Under the pieces are notes generated by a model that was not told where the DNA came from, did not search any database, and saw only the letters and a program-made list of their open reading frames with translations. A stretch of 63,373 bases of DNA from Lutibacter sp. (GTDB lineage Bacteria; Bacteroidota; Bacteroidia; Flavobacteriales; Flavobacteriaceae). Below are positions 63,256 to 63,373 of the stretch, in pieces. The stretch lies in NCBI RefSeq assembly GCF_021647475.1, contig NZ_JAKIUR010000012.1, forward strand, positions 1-63,373. Direction: 5' to 3'. Made by a program: the position numbers and the translations under genes. The stretch's first letter is position 1; each line of letters begins with the position of its first letter.

Positions 63256-63373
63256 CCTTACGCAAAAATAATGATTAAATTTGCAAGCAAGACTGATGGC
63301 TGTTAATAACTTAAAAGAGTTGTATATGGATTACCTTATAAGTTCAACACAATTAACTACTTGCACAGGTTTG
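63250..63373 (+). mobile_element. Left end of a probable insertion sequence, cut by the window edge
   Basis: Just at the stop of the plug gene the sequence changes to ACTGACCTTACGCAAAAA, followed by the start of a transposase-like frame at 63296. No matching right end is visible, so boundaries are uncertain. Confidence 0.4.
63296..63373 (+). CDS. N-terminal part of a probable transposase
   Basis: ATG 63296 opens 26 codons to the window edge: MAVNNLKELYMDYLISSTQL then TTCTGL. The YLISSTxLTTxTGL pattern is the usual start of a DDE transposase common in Flavobacteriia (IS4/IS701-like group). The rest is outside the window, so the family cannot be fixed. Confidence 0.5.
   Translation, partial: MAVNNLKELYMDYLISSTQLTTCTGL

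Overview
The window looks like a chromosomal segment of a marine member of the Flavobacteriaceae (Bacteroidota). The evidence is the AT-rich sequence, many promoters with the Bacteroidota -7 box TAnnTTTG, a SusC/SusD pair, a secreted protein with a type IX secretion (T9SS) C-terminal tail, a T9SS plug-domain protein and a complete Na+-pumping NQR operon. I cannot assign a species.

Region 1 (about 346-27169) is one alginate utilisation locus. On the minus strand run SusC, SusD, a PKD-domain lipoprotein and a PL7 lyase (20853-14431). These are followed by a GntR/FadR-type regulator (14331-13630). Then comes a long catabolic operon (13408-346): MFS uronate importer, SDR reductase (DEH to KDG), secreted esterase, KDG kinase, a PPi-type phosphofructokinase, KDPG aldolase, a second PL7, a lamin-tail T9SS protein, a PL6 and a heparinase II/III-fold lyase. 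A separate minus unit holds PL17 and KdgF (23899-21258). Divergent from it on the plus strand are an RraA-like gene carrying an in-frame stop, and a second PL6. Together these genes would cut alginate outside and in the periplasm, import it by SusCD, linearise the unsaturated monomer (KdgF), reduce it, and send it through KDG and KDPG to pyruvate and glyceraldehyde-3-phosphate.

Control of the locus is readable. Tandem 12-bp TTGGTnnACCAA palindromes, spaced 13 bp apart, sit in the same register against the -7 boxes of the SusC promoter (three copies) and of the PL17/RraA divergent promoter (two copies). They match the operator type of UxuR/ExuR-like FadR-family repressors, which fits the GntR gene in the locus. 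The SusC mRNA has a leader of about 320 nt. It contains a 10-codon ORF with a strong Shine-Dalgarno sequence and, on the opposite strand, a candidate antisense small RNA with its own -7 box and terminator.

Region 2 (27170-27852) is a boundary: a decayed IS1595-like transposase remnant and an initiator tRNA-fMet. Region 3 (27950-47603) is mostly housekeeping: era, der, an SQR-like flavoprotein with a His-rich NifX-like protein, cytochrome bd oxidase, a LemA/TPM trio, a MerR regulator and M23 peptidase, alaS, GSCFA, rhodanese, aromatic amino acid hydroxylase and gpmI. Region 4 (47651-49813) is a small accessory patch with a Fic protein and nested palindromic repeats. Region 5 (49814-63255) holds a CoA-transferase, map, cupin, methyltransferase, apbE, an OmpA-like lipoprotein, nqrFEDCBA and the T9SS plug protein. 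The right edge (63296-63373) enters what looks like an insertion sequence.

Several intergenic regions hold mosaic palindromic repeats (32488-32650, 35591-35785, 41980-42042, 43055-43226, 49320-49566). One of them has inserted into the loop of a bidirectional terminator.
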